From contig CM041534.1 in NCBI GenBank assembly GCA_023238725.1, positions 22,442,303-22,506,302 on the forward strand: DNA of 64,000 bases, given 5' to 3'. The notes under the pieces were generated by a model. That model ran no database searches. It was not told the DNA's origin and worked only from the letters and a program-made list of their open reading frames with translations. Below, one piece after another: positions 63,952 to 64,000 of the stretch (positions are counted from its first letter, which is position 1; each line of letters begins with the position of its first letter). A program made the position numbers and the translations under genes. This DNA is from Scortum barcoo. Taxonomy: Eukaryota; Chordata; Actinopteri; Centrarchiformes; Terapontidae.

Positions 63952-64000
63952 GCAAGTTCAAACACTGTTATTTATATCCCACATAGGTTCATCATTTGCA

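Noticed and set aside
1..64000. Search by eye for CRISPR arrays, tRNA, rRNA or snRNA genes
   Set aside because: Only tRNA-derived SINE promoters were seen; no regular spacer array or intact structural RNA gene was recognised.

Overview
The window is vertebrate nuclear DNA, almost certainly from a percomorph-type teleost. Genes are split by GT-AG introns, the intergenic DNA is AT-rich, and it carries fish-type dispersed repeats: tRNA-derived SINEs, a LINE reverse-transcriptase relic, Tc1/mariner and Harbinger fragments, and many microsatellites. No prokaryotic operon, CRISPR array or phage structure was seen. All exon models were built by eye from splice sites, reading-frame continuity and remembered family sequences; no search was run.

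Four protein genes can be supported. (1) sc5d (+, 24640-27369, four coding exons, 302 aa), the sterol C5-desaturase, with a CCAAT-box-rich promoter and non-coding first exon near 22.75-22.94 kb. (2) plekhb1, evectin-1 (-, 34017-29399, six coding exons, 185 aa), a PH-domain protein with a hydrophobic C-terminal tail. None of its exons except part of exon 2 lies in a long open frame. (3) tbcel (+, coding 44550-50724, seven coding exons, 433 aa), a tubulin-binding leucine-rich-repeat and ubiquitin-like protein, with a CpG-rich promoter and non-coding first exon near 40.7-40.8 kb. (4) The 5' part of tecta (+, 62076 onward, five coding exons visible), alpha-tectorin, which runs off the right edge.

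Layout: 1-22.5 kb holds no gene I can recognise, only repeats and a few exon-like patches. sc5d and plekhb1 are convergent, 2 kb apart. plekhb1 and tbcel are divergent, with a dead LINE between them. tbcel and tecta are tandem, separated by about 11 kb that holds a Harbinger-like fragment. Human 11q23.3 has TBCEL, TECTA and SC5D together, all on one strand, while PLEKHB1 lies elsewhere on 11q. The block is therefore conserved but rearranged here. The genes share no pathway (sterol synthesis, membrane traffic, tubulin turnover, inner-ear matrix); their proximity is ancestral linkage.

I found no convincing undescribed system. The most check-worthy items are a 58-bp GAA/TTC tract filling much of a 143-bp plekhb1 intron, a probable GC-AG donor in tecta, the CCAAT cluster at sc5d, three unexplained exon-like patches in the left gene-free region, and several multi-copy repeat families.
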